This document shows, one piece after another, positions 1 through 12,557 of a DNA stretch of 64,000 bases. The notes beneath the pieces were generated by a model. It was not told the origin of the DNA. It saw only the letters and a program-made list of their open reading frames with translations, and made no database searches. The stretch lies in assembly GCF_000143415.4 (NCBI RefSeq), contig NW_003314338.1:484588-548587 (forward strand), in the 5' to 3' direction. This DNA is from Selaginella moellendorffii. Its lineage: Eukaryota; Streptophyta; Lycopodiopsida; Selaginellales; Selaginellaceae. How positions within the stretch are numbered: position 1 is the stretch's first letter; the number at the start of each line of letters is the position of its first letter. The position numbers and the translations under genes are program-made.

Positions 1-782
1 TATCATGCCCTTTGTGTCATCTCATTCCGGTCCTAAATGCTATTTATGGAAAGTGTTCAGATTTGCTCATTTGGCATATCTATGGAATGTAGAGATTATC
101 TTGAACACAATGGTGTTTGTCCTATGTCCAAATTCATAATTTAGAGATATTCTATATTTAGTAAGTTTTGAGCTTGTCTTAGAGAATAACTTCTAGTACT
201 AAGGGAGGATTGGGGCGAAAGCCCAAAGCATGTGTTCCTTCGGGGGGGGGCGGGAGGGGGGGTTATGGGGGGTTTTAAATGTATAGTAGGGATAGTGGGT
301 AGGTTGGGCATGGCCAACTAACCTGAGGCATAGTTTAGCTCCCGCTTGCGTGCCTATCATTGTTTTGCGTCTAACTTGGGTCTAAGCCTAAGTTCCACAC
401 TATGCTAGTTGGTGGAGTACCCATATCCTTGTGTTAGGCCACTAGTATGTTGAAATAGCGCCAGACACCATTTGGCTCTGTTTTGCGTGTTGGTTCTGTC
501 ATTAGGATGTTGGTTATTCTAGGACTGATCTAAGTTGCTCCGTGCTCTTGTCTCTTCACTCCTTATGCTATATGCTCGGGAGTAATTCTATGGTTTAGTT
601 CCATCACTCCTTGGCTCTATGCTTAGGAGTTTGGCACCGTACCTTCGTTCAGTGGCCCAAGTCTCTAAAACTCGGGTTGCACTCCACTGTCCTTTGGACA
701 TGTGGCATATAGAGGGTTTAGGTTCCACTTCGTGGTTATCCTATAGTAAATCACCATAGGATAAATGGTAAAAACCACATTC
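1..782 (+). repeat. LTR-like noncoding repeat, copy 1 (cut by window start)
   Basis: The sequence recurs, diverged, at 1888-2725, 4900-5890, 28241-29841 and 35417-36495. Shared landmarks are a stretch reading AACACAATGGTG, a G-rich module (about 210-395, with long G runs at 240-275), GTGGCATATAGAGGG, and an end reading ACCATAGGATAAA then AAAACCACATTCGCTATA. No coding capacity is visible. The best-preserved end of another copy is followed by a primer-site-like sequence, so I read these as LTRs or LTR fragments of a noncoding retroelement. The first part lies outside the window. Confidence 0.6.
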
Positions 783-1545
783 GCTATAGCAACCAACAAT
801 CACTTTTTAACTTGCCTTCACAAGACCCAAACACTAAACTCACGTCGTTAAGTTATATATTTGTTCAATATGAATGTAATACCCTAGATATGAGATATTG
901 GCTCATGGACAAGCACAAACTAAAATGACCACTTGAATCCAACTCAACCACAATAAGCTCACTCATGCATTTAACTAATAGCTCTGAGCATGCTTTGAAA
1001 ATGCTAGTTATGCATGATCAACACTTAGTCAAAACTAAAGTGAAGACCGTGAGATGGACTCATATTGGTACACAACCTCCTCATAGATAAAGCTATAGTA
1101 TGGGTACTAACATCTCAACCTGAAACAATTAAGTTGGACATCACTATCCTCAGCCAAGGTGCAAGGCCACGAAGACCAAGTCAAGATTAACAAAAGCTCA
1201 CTACTCTCAAAGTCTTAATGAAATGCAAGGTGTAACTTGCCACCAAGCATAACTCTATAAAAGAAAGGCATAAATATCACCTTTCTAGAAAAGCGTAATG
1301 GCCACTTTTCTACACCAACTCCAGACTCTATTTAACTCAATTGTCTTACCCCCAAAAGTCAGCATCCCTTTCGGGTTGCATCATACAAATTACCTACTAA
1401 GGTTTAAGCTAACCGAAATTAATTCCAACCCCTTCACTAGTTCGTATTGGCTTACAAAAATAGAATGGTTTTCGAGCAAAAATGATTAACAAATCAGCCA
1501 TTGAAAAAGCCTAAGAAAATTTGTGGAAATTTTCCATCTTTCCAT
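783..1545 (+). repeat. Noncoding internal region of the retroelement family
   Basis: This block is nearly colinear with 63147-63900 at the other end of the window, in the same orientation. Shared strings include AATGTAATACCC, TTGGCTCAT and CATCCCTTTCGGGTTGCAT. It directly follows the LTR-like copy 1. Short open frames are present but differ between the two copies, so I treat it as noncoding. Confidence 0.65.
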
Positions 1546-1735
1546 AGAGGGTCCTATGATCAAGTCTTGTGGTACTAAGGGTTGTTAAAAATCTGATGGC
1601 TTGGTGTGCTTGGCTGTTTATGCCTGCAAGGAGTGTAGCCGAACCTTAAGTCTAATCTAACCTAGAGAGGGGGATTGGGAGAGATTTGGGAATCCGTTGA
1701 GGGATTGTTAGCACTCTGTTGCTCGTGTAGTGAGT
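1546..1735 (+). repeat. Dispersed 190-bp repeat
   Basis: It matches 38345-38530 in the same orientation, with landmarks TATGATCAA, TTATGCCTG, GAGGGGGATT and AACACTCTGTTGCT (GCACTCTGTTGCT here). Function unknown; it probably belongs to the same decayed retroelement. Confidence 0.5.
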
Positions 1736-1887
1736 AGCTGAAACCAAGTAGGAGCTAGTACCATAGGCGGGAACCTTGGCGAGGGAACTTAGCTAAGTTT
1801 AAGGAAGTGTCGGTCAAATAGATAAGGTAAGTTGGCAAATTGAAAAGGAAAAATTTGTGGCTTACACCAAGCCAAACGTAGAACAAG

Positions 1888-2725
1888 GACAGGCATGCAA
1901 GCGGGAGCTAGACTATGCCTTAAGTTTGTCGGCCATGCCCGACCTACCCACTATCCCTATTATACATTTAGAACCCCCCATAACACTCCACTTTTGAGGA
2001 ACACATGCTTTTGGCTTTCACCCCAAGCCTCTTTTAGTATCAGAAGTTAATTTCTAAGACAAGCTCGAAACTTATTAAATATGAAATGTCCTTAAATTGT
2101 GAATTTGGACATAGGATGAACACCATTGTGTTCAAAACAATCTCTACATTCTGTAGATATGCCAAATAAGCAAATTGTAAGCAACCAAAGAGAACAATTC
2201 GAGAGACAATCCATGGGGTTCAAATATAAAGGGAAAGGGCCCATGAATAAGAGTGCACCCTCTTTTCCAATCGGTTAAGGGTTTTGGGATACTTAAGGTT
2301 AAGCGTCCTTGGGTTTGAATAGTACTGAGCTGGGTGACCTCCCGGGAAGACTTTCCATAAATAACAATTAAATGAGACGAACACAAAAGGCATGATAATG
2401 AGGGTGTTTGGCAGACATGGTAAACTATCATTCAGTGATATTGAGGGATTAATGTCAATCTTGTCAAGCCAATGCAAGACAAAACAAAAGAGAACTAAAA
2501 GCCAAGCCAAGTATGCTTAGCTAGAAACATATAGGAGTTCCTACTTTATGTCCATCTAGCTAAGTACAGATGCTAAGCCTAGTAAACTAACACTTGAACA
2601 AGAGAGGCTGATAAAAGGAACTAGCAATATCGACCTCCTGCCGTTATGGTAATAAGGAAAAAATATCCGAAAGGACTAACTGACATATAACTTTCAATAC
2701 CCGAAGTCACATTTGCGACAATAAA
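1888..2725 (-). repeat. LTR-like noncoding repeat, copy 2, with nested 5S-like insert
   Basis: Opposite in orientation to copy 1. It runs from the module (GGGATAGTGGG on the minus strand) through ACCATTGTGTTCAAAACAATC to the terminal string CCCGAAGTCACATTTGCGACA. Compared with copies 4 and 5 it is interrupted at about 2174-2351 by the 5S-like element. Confidence 0.55.
2174..2351 (+). repeat. 5S rRNA-derived element (SINE- or Cassandra-like)
   Basis: About 175 bp beginning TGTAAGCAACCAAAG and ending in a clear 5S rRNA-like segment at about 2285-2351: GGTTAAGCGTCCTTGGG, AGTACT, and GGGTGACCTCCCGGGAAG. These correspond to the internal control region and 3-prime half of plant 5S rRNA, as I know the family. 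The 5S 5-prime half is missing, so it is not a working 5S gene. A second copy lies at 8278-8451. It interrupts the surrounding LTR-like repeat, which shows it moved. A 5S-derived SINE or a fragment of a Cassandra-type LTR would both fit. Confidence 0.65.
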
Positions 2726-4899
2726 CCACTCTTGAGCTCATGGGTTGAAGAGTTTAGCTGTGAGTTGAGGTCAATTTTTAATTGTAGTATAATACAAATA
2801 TTATAAATTTAAAAGAACTTAAGGTTCATGGTGAATTTAATATTTTTGAAACTAATTACATTATAAAAATGACATTTCTTATTTTAACATTTTAAATATT
2901 TATTATATACTATAATAGAGATGTTCTTTAGAATATAAAATAAGAAAAGATTTATTTTTAGAAGAAGTGATTTTGTTACTTCCTTAAATCTATACTATGT
3001 GCTTTTTATTTAGTAAATATCAGGTTTATTAGAATTTTAAAATTATTAAATTTGAAATAAGATTATATACAAGGTCATGTAACTATTTGAAAGGAAGAAA
3101 ATAGCCATTAATATAAGTTAAAAGAGAGATTTGGTTTTTCTTTAGAATACATTCTTGAGGGGTTTATCATATCATAGTGTTTAGAATTTATAAATTTTCA
3201 CTTGTACTCTTATTCAAAAAAAGGGAAATACATATAAATGTCTATGGGCTCTAGTATTAGTACTTTTCACTCTTGCAATCTTTCTTCCTAGGGTAGTAAT
3301 TCAAGGGTTAGAAGTTGCAATAGTTGTGTTATTGCACAATATAACTAAATGATATAAAAAATAAAAAGAAAATTGTGAAAATAGTGATTACAAATTGAAG
3401 ATAAACATAATGACAAAGGGTGCAATAAATTAACTGTAGAGAAATGCCCTTCTATTTTTTTAAAAAAACTATAATTTTATGACTTTCAAGAAATACTCTT
3501 GTTATTTTTTGGTTTCTAATAGAAAGAATGGCGATGATTAGTATGATGGTATATATGCTCTTGCAACACATTGCAACATTATACCTATAAAAGACTACTA
3601 AAGATAAAAATGGAGACATATTGGTATTATAGACAATATTGCAAAAGGAACACTTCTAAGTGTATAAATTAAAAAATATACTTTTTAATTAATTATATAA
3701 AGTATAATAAGCTTATGTTATTGATAGAAAATAAATATCAATAGTCTTATAGTTTTGGTAAATCTAGTTAGCTCCAAGACTTGTCTAGTGTACATCTAAA
3801 ATTCTATCCCAAACAATATAATGTAAGAAAAAGATATTATAATGTATAAAATATAACATATATACCTCCCAAGGCTAATAGCAAGTTTTATGCCTTCTAG
3901 TAAATTCCACAAGCTAGCCTCTTCTAGTTGAGTCTTTTGCCAGCCTAGATTAAGCAGGGAACTTGTGATAAAATCCTTAAGGATAGTTTTTTGAATATGC
4001 TTTGAAATTGTAGATGAGTTTCTCAAAGTCTTCTTACATAACATTTTTGAAACAATAAAGAAAACTCTTTTATATCCCTTCTTATATTGAATGCATGTAT
4101 GTCCTAATATGCATACCCACTCCATCCCAAAGAAGAAAGTAGTACATCTTGACCTCATAGATAGTATGATATAGAGGAGCATTTTTTCAGAACTGGCACT
4201 TTAATCCAATAGTAATGTGTCATAAGCAAAAGGATTGATTACTGACCTTTCATAAATATGGAATTTCTATAACAATCTCAATTGTATATTTCATTCATGC
4301 AATCCAAATGCTAACCACACTGAACCATAAACCCTATACCTTTAAAATATTGAAAGTGTGGTTTTGATCTTGCACATATTATGAACATCTTACTTGATCT
4401 CCATCCCCTTCTGTCTGGAACTAGTGTTGGTAATAAGAAGTGGTAGCTAGAAGAAGATGTTGGTGTTGTATTAGGATGGAAGCTCACTCATGGGCCTATA
4501 CAAAAATAAGCATATATAAACTAAAAGGTGGGAAAATTAGAAAGTATTGCTAATAACTTTAAATATTGTTAAAGATAGAGTTGGTGAATTTGAGGCCAAC
4601 ACTAGTATAACTTCTCCACTTGAAATGGAAGCAAAGAGGATAATGATTGATTTTTGCTTCACATTCACTTGGCTGGAGTATATTTTAGAACTTTGACTAA
4701 AGATCCAAAAACTTAAATCTACTTGAACTTGGAATTTTATAAATCCCATTACTGTCCACCCTCACCCACACTAGAAAGAAGAAACTTTAAACATGCAACC
4801 ATATCAGTGTTGTTACAAATCACAACCTTTAATAGAATAAAGCATTATATCACAAATGTGGCTACAGGTATTGAAAATTATATGTCAGCAAATCCTTTC
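2726..4899. other. AT-rich intergenic sequence, nothing recognised
   Basis: Long A/T runs and scattered short frames. The longest frame is on the minus strand at 3796-4182 (128 codons) and shows no recognisable motif. I see no RNA gene, no tandem array and no conserved coding segment. Confidence 0.5.
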
Positions 4900-5890
4900 A
4901 GATATTTTTTCCTTACTATCACAACAATAAGAGGTTAGTATTACTAATTCCCTTTCAACCCCATTAGTAAACTTGACTTAATATATATATTTGGCTAGAT
5001 AAGCATAAAAGAGGAATTCCTAAGTGTCTATTTAGCCAAGTATACTTATAACAGTAATAGTATGTAGCCTAATTTATTAATTCTCTTTCACTTTGTTATG
5101 CACTAACATGATGAAAACCCCTGTAATATTGAGATTGGTCCCTCAATATTCATTAGGTGATAGCTTACTATATCTACTAAGTCACTCTCGCTATCATGCC
5201 CTACATGTTGGTTTCGTTTGATCCTATTGGTTATTTATGGAAATGGTGGTGTTCCTATGTTCAAATTTGCAATTTAACACCATTTTAAATTTAGTAAGTT
5301 TTTGTCACTGTTCTAGAGACTAACTCTTGGGACTAAAATGAAAGCCCAAAGCATGCATTCTTTAGTGGGGGGCGGGGGGGGGGGGGCACTAGAGGGGGTT
5401 CCAAATGTATAGTAGGGATAGTGGGTAAGTTGGGCATGATTAATTAACTTAAGGTATGGTTCAGCTTTTGCTTGTGTGTTTGTCTTTGTTTTATGTCTGA
5501 CTTGGATCTAAGCCCAAATTCTATACTATGTTAGTTGGTGGAATATCTATATCCTTGCATTAGGCCACCGATATACTAAAATTATGTTAAACTCCATTTG
5601 GCTCCATTTTGTATGTTGGTCTTGACATTAGGATGTTAAATATTCTAGAACTATTCCAAGTCTTGTCTATTCACTCCTTGGGCTATATGCTTAGGAGTCA
5701 TTCTATGCTCCTCCAAGCCTTGGGCTACTAAATAAAGGGACAAAGCCAAATTCTTAAGTATGGAGCCAAAGAGTGAAGAAGTTTTGCTCTACTGCTCTTG
5801 GACATGTGGTATATGGAGGGTTTAGGTTCTGCTTTATGGTTATCTTATGGTAAATCACCATAGAATAAAAATTGAAAACCATATGCACTA
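4900..5890 (+). repeat. LTR-like noncoding repeat, copy 3, with primer-site-like end
   Basis: Same orientation as copy 1. It contains GATATTTTTTCCTTACTATC, the CTATCATGCCCT string, the G-rich module (about 5335-5515, G run 5367-5385) and the end CATATGCACTACA at about 5887. The next bases, TTTGATATCAAAGG, resemble the plant initiator-tRNA primer site TTTGGTATCAGAGC with mostly C-to-T and G-to-A changes. This is my best evidence that the family is LTR-derived and that plus is its sense strand here. Confidence 0.5.
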
Positions 5891-6851
5891 CATTTGATAT
5901 CAAAGGATCAAAATATTGATAAAAGAACTTTAAAAAACAAGGCTTTGAGAGAATGAAAGCTGTAGAAGAAACCTTTCCATCCTTCTATATAGGTTTTGGA
6001 GTTCTTTATCTCTCTTTATGCTACTTATAAAAATCCACAGTGAAACATAAATTAAAATTTAAGGAGAGCAAAATATCAATAATGTATAAAATGAAAATAA
6101 ATACTACAACATATCTAACATGCGTAAGTGTGACAATTGTAATATTACTATCATTTGTTATGATGTTTAATGCATACATGTATATAGATCTAAGGAAGAG
6201 TTTTCAACATATAGTGATGATGTCAATAATAACATTTTGCTATGGCATGTAGATCCAAGATATCTGATCCAATTATCAACATATATGAAGTGTCATTAGT
6301 TTATCAAATCTTACATGCTAGGTGATGTCAGTAATGATAATTCTTAAATAACATATATTCAATTCTTAGTATGAGTCAAGTTTTATCCATAAGTGCGAAC
6401 ACTAATTAATGACATTTAGAAAACATACCTATAGTTTAGGTTCTTACACAAGACAAAATAAATTTATGAATAAGGATTCATCCATTCATAAATTAATATA
6501 GTACAACATAATGTGCCTTATTTATACTCTTTAAATTTCCTATAAAAAATCCAAAATATATACAAAATATTGATGAGAAGGCACCTTTTCTATAAAATTA
6601 GTTTAATGAATAAACTAAGATCTATGATATAGTGATGTGGTGATAATGAAACAAACAGCAAAGATTTAAATTATTGGAATGAGTGGCCAAGATGAGAGAT
6701 TGGTTAGGGTTAGGGTAGCTACCAAGATTAGTTTTAGGGTATTGTTGGTGCCATGAGTTGAGCACAAGTTAAGTGCACGAGTGATTGAATGAGTGAGAGA
6801 TTGAGAGCATGAGTGATTAAACATACAAGAGATTGAGAGACTGAGACAAGA

Positions 6852-8662
6852 GGGGATGGTCCAAAGTTGAGTTGAGCTCAATTTAACACAAGTCAACTCA
6901 AGTCAACACAGTCAACTAGAAGTATTACAAAGGAAATCTAAATTGAACAAATGAAGGTTCTAGCAAACTTTAAAATATTTAAATATGTAAATATTTGAGT
7001 TAAAAGTTTCTATAAGATTGAATTGTTTAAAGAAGACAAAGTTCATGAGAACCTATCTTTTATAAAGCTATATTATTTTATTATGACTATTGTTACAGCT
7101 GTCATATTTTGATTTGACTACTTAATATTTTGAATATTTTTACAGCTGTATATTTCTTCATTCAAAAGATTTTTTAGGGTTCGTAAGAAGATGGGAAGCA
7201 AGGAAAATACAAGATCTGTGAGTAAAAGTTGTAATGCAAAAAAATGTGAGAATGCTAATTTTATTTCACTACCATAATTTCCATATTACACTTCTAATCC
7301 TTATTACCCATCTAGGAATGTGGAGATCACTATCACGATTGATAAAAATGCTCATGTTACTTCTGAAACAACAGTCCAAAACAAGAAAAATAAAGAAATG
7401 AACAGTACAGTAGAAAACACCAAGAAATCTACTCCATAAAACTTTCTATGATATTTGTAATTAAAGTGCACACCTTAAACGAGGATAATACTGTAATAGT
7501 AAATTTAAACCATTTAAGAAAGTACTATAAAGATATAAACATAAATATTATCTATATTTTAGAGTATAAAACTATGGATAAGCATGTGGATGAAGCCCTT
7601 CCAAGGATTCATTATGATAAACTACCTAAGTGCATAGATAACATGGCCAATTGAATGAAGGATAAAGGTCTAAAAAAATTCTACAAAACTACATCAAACT
7701 TTGTAAGACCATAGGAAGGTAAATTAATTTTTCAATTATGGGATCTTGTAAAATTAACTTTCAAAATGGATGGAAGGGATATTAAAATCACTTAGGATCT
7801 TATTTCCAAACTTTTCTATCTCTCTATAGAGCTAAATCAGTGGAATTGGATAGAAGAAGTAGTCTTTTCTGATAAGCTTAAACAAGGATCTACTTATCTA
7901 GAATAAAGGGAAAATACATATCCCTTAGGAAAGATTTATCTTTATGTTATCTAAGTGTTTTCTTTGATGGGGAAGTTCCAAGAAAAGAAATCAAGGGATA
8001 TATTAGATAAATATTTCTTTTTTTGGAGCAAGCTTTCTCTCAAAATCTTGTTGGTATGGTCTATAGAAATTTTCTCCAGGCAATGTAAAACTTAGAAGAA
8101 AAGAAAAGAAAGAGTAAATACTTTAAGAGTAATGTCTATATTTTAATTTCCCCATTCTATAAACTTTATCAGCAAACCACAAGGATTAATGAGTAGAGAT
8201 TACTAGGCTAATAAGGAAAAAAAAATTCCACAATACATTTGCATACAAAAGCAAACTAGATGTAAGCTCCTGAATTTGGACTTCCCAGGAAGTCACCCAG
8301 CCCAGTATTATTCAAACCCAAAGACACTTAACCTCAAATATCCCAAGACCCTTAACCAATTGGAGGAGCAGGTGCACTTTTGTTTATGGGCCCTTTCCCT
8401 TTATATTTGAACCCCATGGATCGTTTCTTGAATTGGTCCCTTTGGTTGCTTACACTAGAGCAGGATTTGGAGAATCCGACTACCTAAGGATAGATAGCAT
8501 AGGTAGAAAAAGCATTACTTACATGTACTTACATATTTAATATTTTAAGTTCATTAGAACCTTCATTTGTTCAATTTAAATTTCCTTTATAAAACTTTTG
8601 ATTAACCGTATTGACTTGTATTGACTTTTGTTAAGTTGAGCTCAACTCAACTTTGGACCACC
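6852..8662. repeat. Inverted-repeat structure with arms of about 140 bp
   Basis: The sequence at about 6852-7000 returns as reverse complement at about 8515-8662: GGTCCAAAGTTGAGTTGAGC at the outer end and AATTGAACAAATGAAGGTTC further in. The 1.5-kb interior holds AT-rich, coding-like but stop-broken sequence (about 7150-8100) and the second 5S-like element. It could be a decayed DNA transposon or two unrelated inverted copies of one repeat. No target duplication was found by eye. Confidence 0.4.
8278..8451 (-). repeat. 5S rRNA-derived element, second copy
   Basis: On the minus strand it starts TGTAAGCAACCAAAG and ends with GGTTAAGTGTCTTTGGG and GGGTGACTTCCTGGGAAG, parallel to the copy at 2174-2351. 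The two are alike over their whole length of about 175 bp, which defines the element's limits. Confidence 0.65.
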
Positions 8663-10637
8663 CTCAAGAAGACTAGACAAAACATGTAAAAGCATTTTGA
8701 TCTACTAACATATATAGATGGTAAGGATAAAGTTTTTAAATATCAAGCCACCAAAATTGTTATTAAACAAATTCCAATATCTTACAAGATGTTATGATAT
8801 GCTTGGACAATATGCAATTACATTTTGCCATCAAATATATACAGCTGAGCATAAATTTGTCCCAAAATTAAAGAAATTAATAATCACTATGTTGGGTTGG
8901 AGAAACACAACAAAAAAAAATTAATTGTCAAGTTTTCTAAAAAAATGGATTAGTGGCCTAAACTGCTTCAATCTATGACTTAAGGGAGTGATCAAGTTTA
9001 TATTAGCTCTACTCTTGCCTAAAACTTGAAAAGAGCAATTGGTCTTAATGAATAATAATATAGAAAGTCATGGAGAAGAAATGGAGCTAAGATGAAAAAA
9101 GTAGATGACTCATTTAGTTTAATTAAACTAAATATTCTTGTTTTCCAAAACCACAAATGTTGTATCCATTGTACAAGTTTGAGGATGAGCATGGAGACAA
9201 AAATGAAATGGTCTACATCTCCATAATACATATAAAGGTGGTTTTTGATTCAACATTATCATTTAACATTGATAAAATGCCATTGACATATAGCTCTATT
9301 CTCCATTAGAATTGTGTTTTGCTTATGTGTTAGTTACTCCAAGACTGGGATTGTTAGACAAGGAACAAAAGTTTAATGATGACGCTCCAATTGTTATTCT
9401 TGCAATGCTAAGGAGAAAATATTCTTTAAGGGTTGTATTGTCCTATAAAATATCAGTGGTAACCATTAAAACTTTGATGCAAAGGCAAATATAGATTTTG
9501 GAGCCTTGGCACAATTGCTAGAATTTATTAATGGTGGTGCACTCTTGATTAATATTGTTAAATATGTTGGTGATGTATTGAATAAAGAGATTGAAATCCT
9601 AAAGAACAAAATCACTTTTTTCAAAAAAGGTGAAAAACCAAGAAATAGTAAAAAAAGATTTGATTAAGACTATATAATAAGTCAAAGTAGAGTAGTGGCT
9701 ATACTATATATTGATTCAAATATTGATTTAATTTGGTTGAGGAAAAATTTTGCTTACATACAAATTTTTAGCTTTGAATCTTGATACTCTACAAAAGTTA
9801 TATCAAGCATTGAAATAATTTAATACAACACTTCACTTGCAGCTCTACCAAATTATTCAACACCAATAATGGCTTTCTAGTTTGACGAAAAGGATATGAA
9901 AAAACCATTAATATCAAAGTGGTGGGAGACAATGAAACTACTAATAAACTATTAAAATAGATAAAAAATAAATGATAAATTTTTGTTGAACACTATTTCC
10001 AAAACTTTACTTTTATAAAGGCTTTGGAAATCACTAGTCCACCCATCTAATCCAAAATTTTAATTAAGTTATGGCTTTATGTTAATCCTAAATGCCTATC
10101 CAATGTGCATTGAATTTAAATCCGATGAGTGAAGGTTTGGGATTTGATTTTTGCTATGGCTAATATAATAAATATGCTCTTCAATAAATATAGAGAGATG
10201 GCAAATATATAATATGTAAAAACAAAATGTATTGAAAATAATTATAAGATCTAGAAAAAATAAAAATACTAATAAAAAAGAGTTAGCCACTGCAAGGAAA
10301 CGCCTAACAATGGATAGGCCAAATTCAATAGAGTTGAACTAAGATTATACCATTGGAATTTATTTTTTTCTATTTACTTGATGATGTTGTATCATTATCA
10401 AGTGTAATTTTTAGTCATGCTATAAGGCATAATTTTATTCGTGTTATTTTGCTCTTACTTTTTTAGTAATGATGTAGTTAATCTGTTTATGAGCTCAGAT
10501 TGGGTAATAATTTTAAATAATGAACCTGCCCTTTATTTTTAGATATTTTAAATTACTGAAACAGCTGAATTACACTTAAAATACTGTGAAAACCATTAGA
10601 ATTAAGGAGGAGATTCCATTTTCTGTACAAAATGAAG
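8663..10637. other. AT-rich intergenic sequence with unrecognised coding-like scraps
   Basis: About 9312-9830 has a plus-strand frame that continues past several stops, which suggests a very old broken gene. I cannot name it. The last 300 bp before 10638 are the 3-prime flank of the sigma factor gene. Confidence 0.4.
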
Positions 10638-12557
10638 TTACAACAAAAACTCTCTAAGATATTTAACTCGAGTTGGATGCTTCAACTTCATCATTCCCCG
10701 AATCTCATACTTTCGAACCATCTCCCTTGAAAGGTTGAGGTTACGTCCAATCTCAGTGAACGATCTCTCGCCCTTTCCATCCAGTCCATAGCGCTGGCGA
10801 ATTATCAAGCTCTCCTTTGGTTTCAAAGAATCTAGCTGCAAGAAAGAATGTTAGAGAAGAACAGAGGTGTAAGAGAAACATACTACATCGTCCATTCCAA
10901 GGCGAAGTTGAGCTCCCGCGTTATAATACTGTGCCTCGTTCTCGTCTGGATCGCTGATGCTGTGGATCAGCTCCTCTCCTGTAACTTTGGAGCGCGCATT
11001 TAGCGATCTCCTGGGAGCACCCGTCCTCAGGACTTCAAAGTATCTCCTCGAGTCCATCTTAAGTTCCGTGATCACCTCCTCGTGCGTTGGTTCCCTGTCG
11101 AGCTCGAGAGACAGCTGAGCTCGCTTTCTCTGGATAGTCATCTTTTGCTGCCGGACAAAACAACGAGTCCCTCGTCACCTCACGGAGCTCTAGAGAAAGA
11201 AGAAAGCTAAAAGGCTTACCGCAGCAACGTTGTATGGTACTCTAACGATGTGTCCCAGCCTTGTTTGTGCTCGGAGAATGCTGTTTTTAACCCAGTATAC
11301 TGCGTAAGTCGAGAAGCGATAGCCTTTCTTTGGATCAAACTTATCGACTGCGCTCATGAGGCCCGGGACACCCTCTTGGCATAAGTCGAGCAAAGATAAG
11401 CTGAGCTCCTCTTTGAAGTACTTACGAGCCTGATGAGCTACTAGCCGGAGGTTGTGCTGCAAAACAAGCAGTGCTGGCTGAGATCATGATATCCTGGCTT
11501 GGAAACTAGTAACAGGATATCGAGATTATGTGTGAACCTTGATCATCTTGTTCCTTGCGGCCTGACCCGACTGTAACAGCCGCCGAAGCGTCTGTACACT
11601 CATCTCTGCCACCTTGGCCCATTCTTCCTCGGAAGGCTCTCTCTTTAAATGCTCGAAAAACTTTAGTCTTACTTGCTGGAGCCTCTGCATAGAAAACAGG
11701 TTTTAGAAGAAAAACATAGAGAAGTAGAGCATATGTACCTTTGCCGGGGCCATGAACCACGCAAGACGAACTTCTTCCGGGCCTGTCAAGCGAAGCCGCG
11801 GAAGTTTGTCCCAGTTGAGCACTAGCATGCTTCCACTGGCACCATACTCCTTGATAAGAACCTCGGCCTCCTGAGACCACGGATCGAATTCACAACCTGG
11901 CGGAGCTGAAACTTTCGCTGGAGTTTCAACCTCTTCACTGATCAAAGGAGCGCGATCCTTTGCCAGCTTCTCAACACGCTCCCTATGCAAGGCCATCCTG
12001 CTCTCCAGACCAAGCCGACGCTTCTTATGGTGCTTGACGGTCAAAGGCTGGCTGACCAAATCCATAGACAAAGCTCGCTGTTCTTCTTCCACGCCGTGAA
12101 ACCTCTCTAGTGACCGTAGTAGCACCGGCTTAAAAGCTGGTTGACGGTAGGCCGATTCGAGCAGAGCCGAGAGACTGTTCCTAAGCGAGAGTTCATCCAA
12201 AGTCATGGATGGCGACAAAGCCTCGAGCTCCTCAGTGGCCACTGCCGGTATCTGTGTGTTCTTGCGACGTCCACCTTTCTTTGGAGAAGTTGACGCCTTT
12301 GCCTTTCGTTTATCCTTCGCTGCTAACTGTTTGTCCGAATCTACCAGTGCATCCTCCACGTATCTACACCTCCAGCAGTGCTGGAGATCCACCCTGTGGC
12401 CAAAAATCCCACTAGTTGCCGCTCTAAGTCCCTGGAGCTGCGAGCAAAAAAATGAGCTCTCCAAGACCCCCGGAATTGGTCCCCAGCATTGAGAGAACGA
12501 TCCTCTGTGAAAGATGTGTGTGGCAGCCGCTGCGTAAGCATAAGCTACCAGGACCAT
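10638..12557 (-). CDS. SIG: Plastid RNA polymerase sigma factor (sigma-70 type)
   Basis: It should direct the plastid-encoded RNA polymerase to chloroplast promoters. Five exons (12557-11739, 11684-11538, 11456-11220, 11147-10884, 10835-10638) are all multiples of three and give 554 residues. The N-terminus ([16 protein letters not shown]) is rich in A and S and poor in acidic residues, fitting a chloroplast transit peptide. About residues 60-270 are basic and low-conservation. Sigma region 2 is clear in exon 3 ([40 protein letters not shown]). Region 3 lies in exon 4 ([12 protein letters not shown]). Region 4 lies in exon 5 ([17 protein letters not shown], then the helix-turn-helix [17 protein letters not shown]). 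Which of the plant SIG1-6 classes it belongs to cannot be settled by eye. Confidence 0.93.

Noticed and set aside
2285-2351. A functional 5S rRNA gene
   Set aside because: Only the 3-prime half of the 5S sequence is present, embedded in a larger repeated unit, and the second copy has the same limits.
3796-4182. A 128-codon minus-strand frame in AT-rich sequence
   Set aside because: No recognisable domain, no splice-linked neighbours, and chance frames of this size are expected in such sequence.
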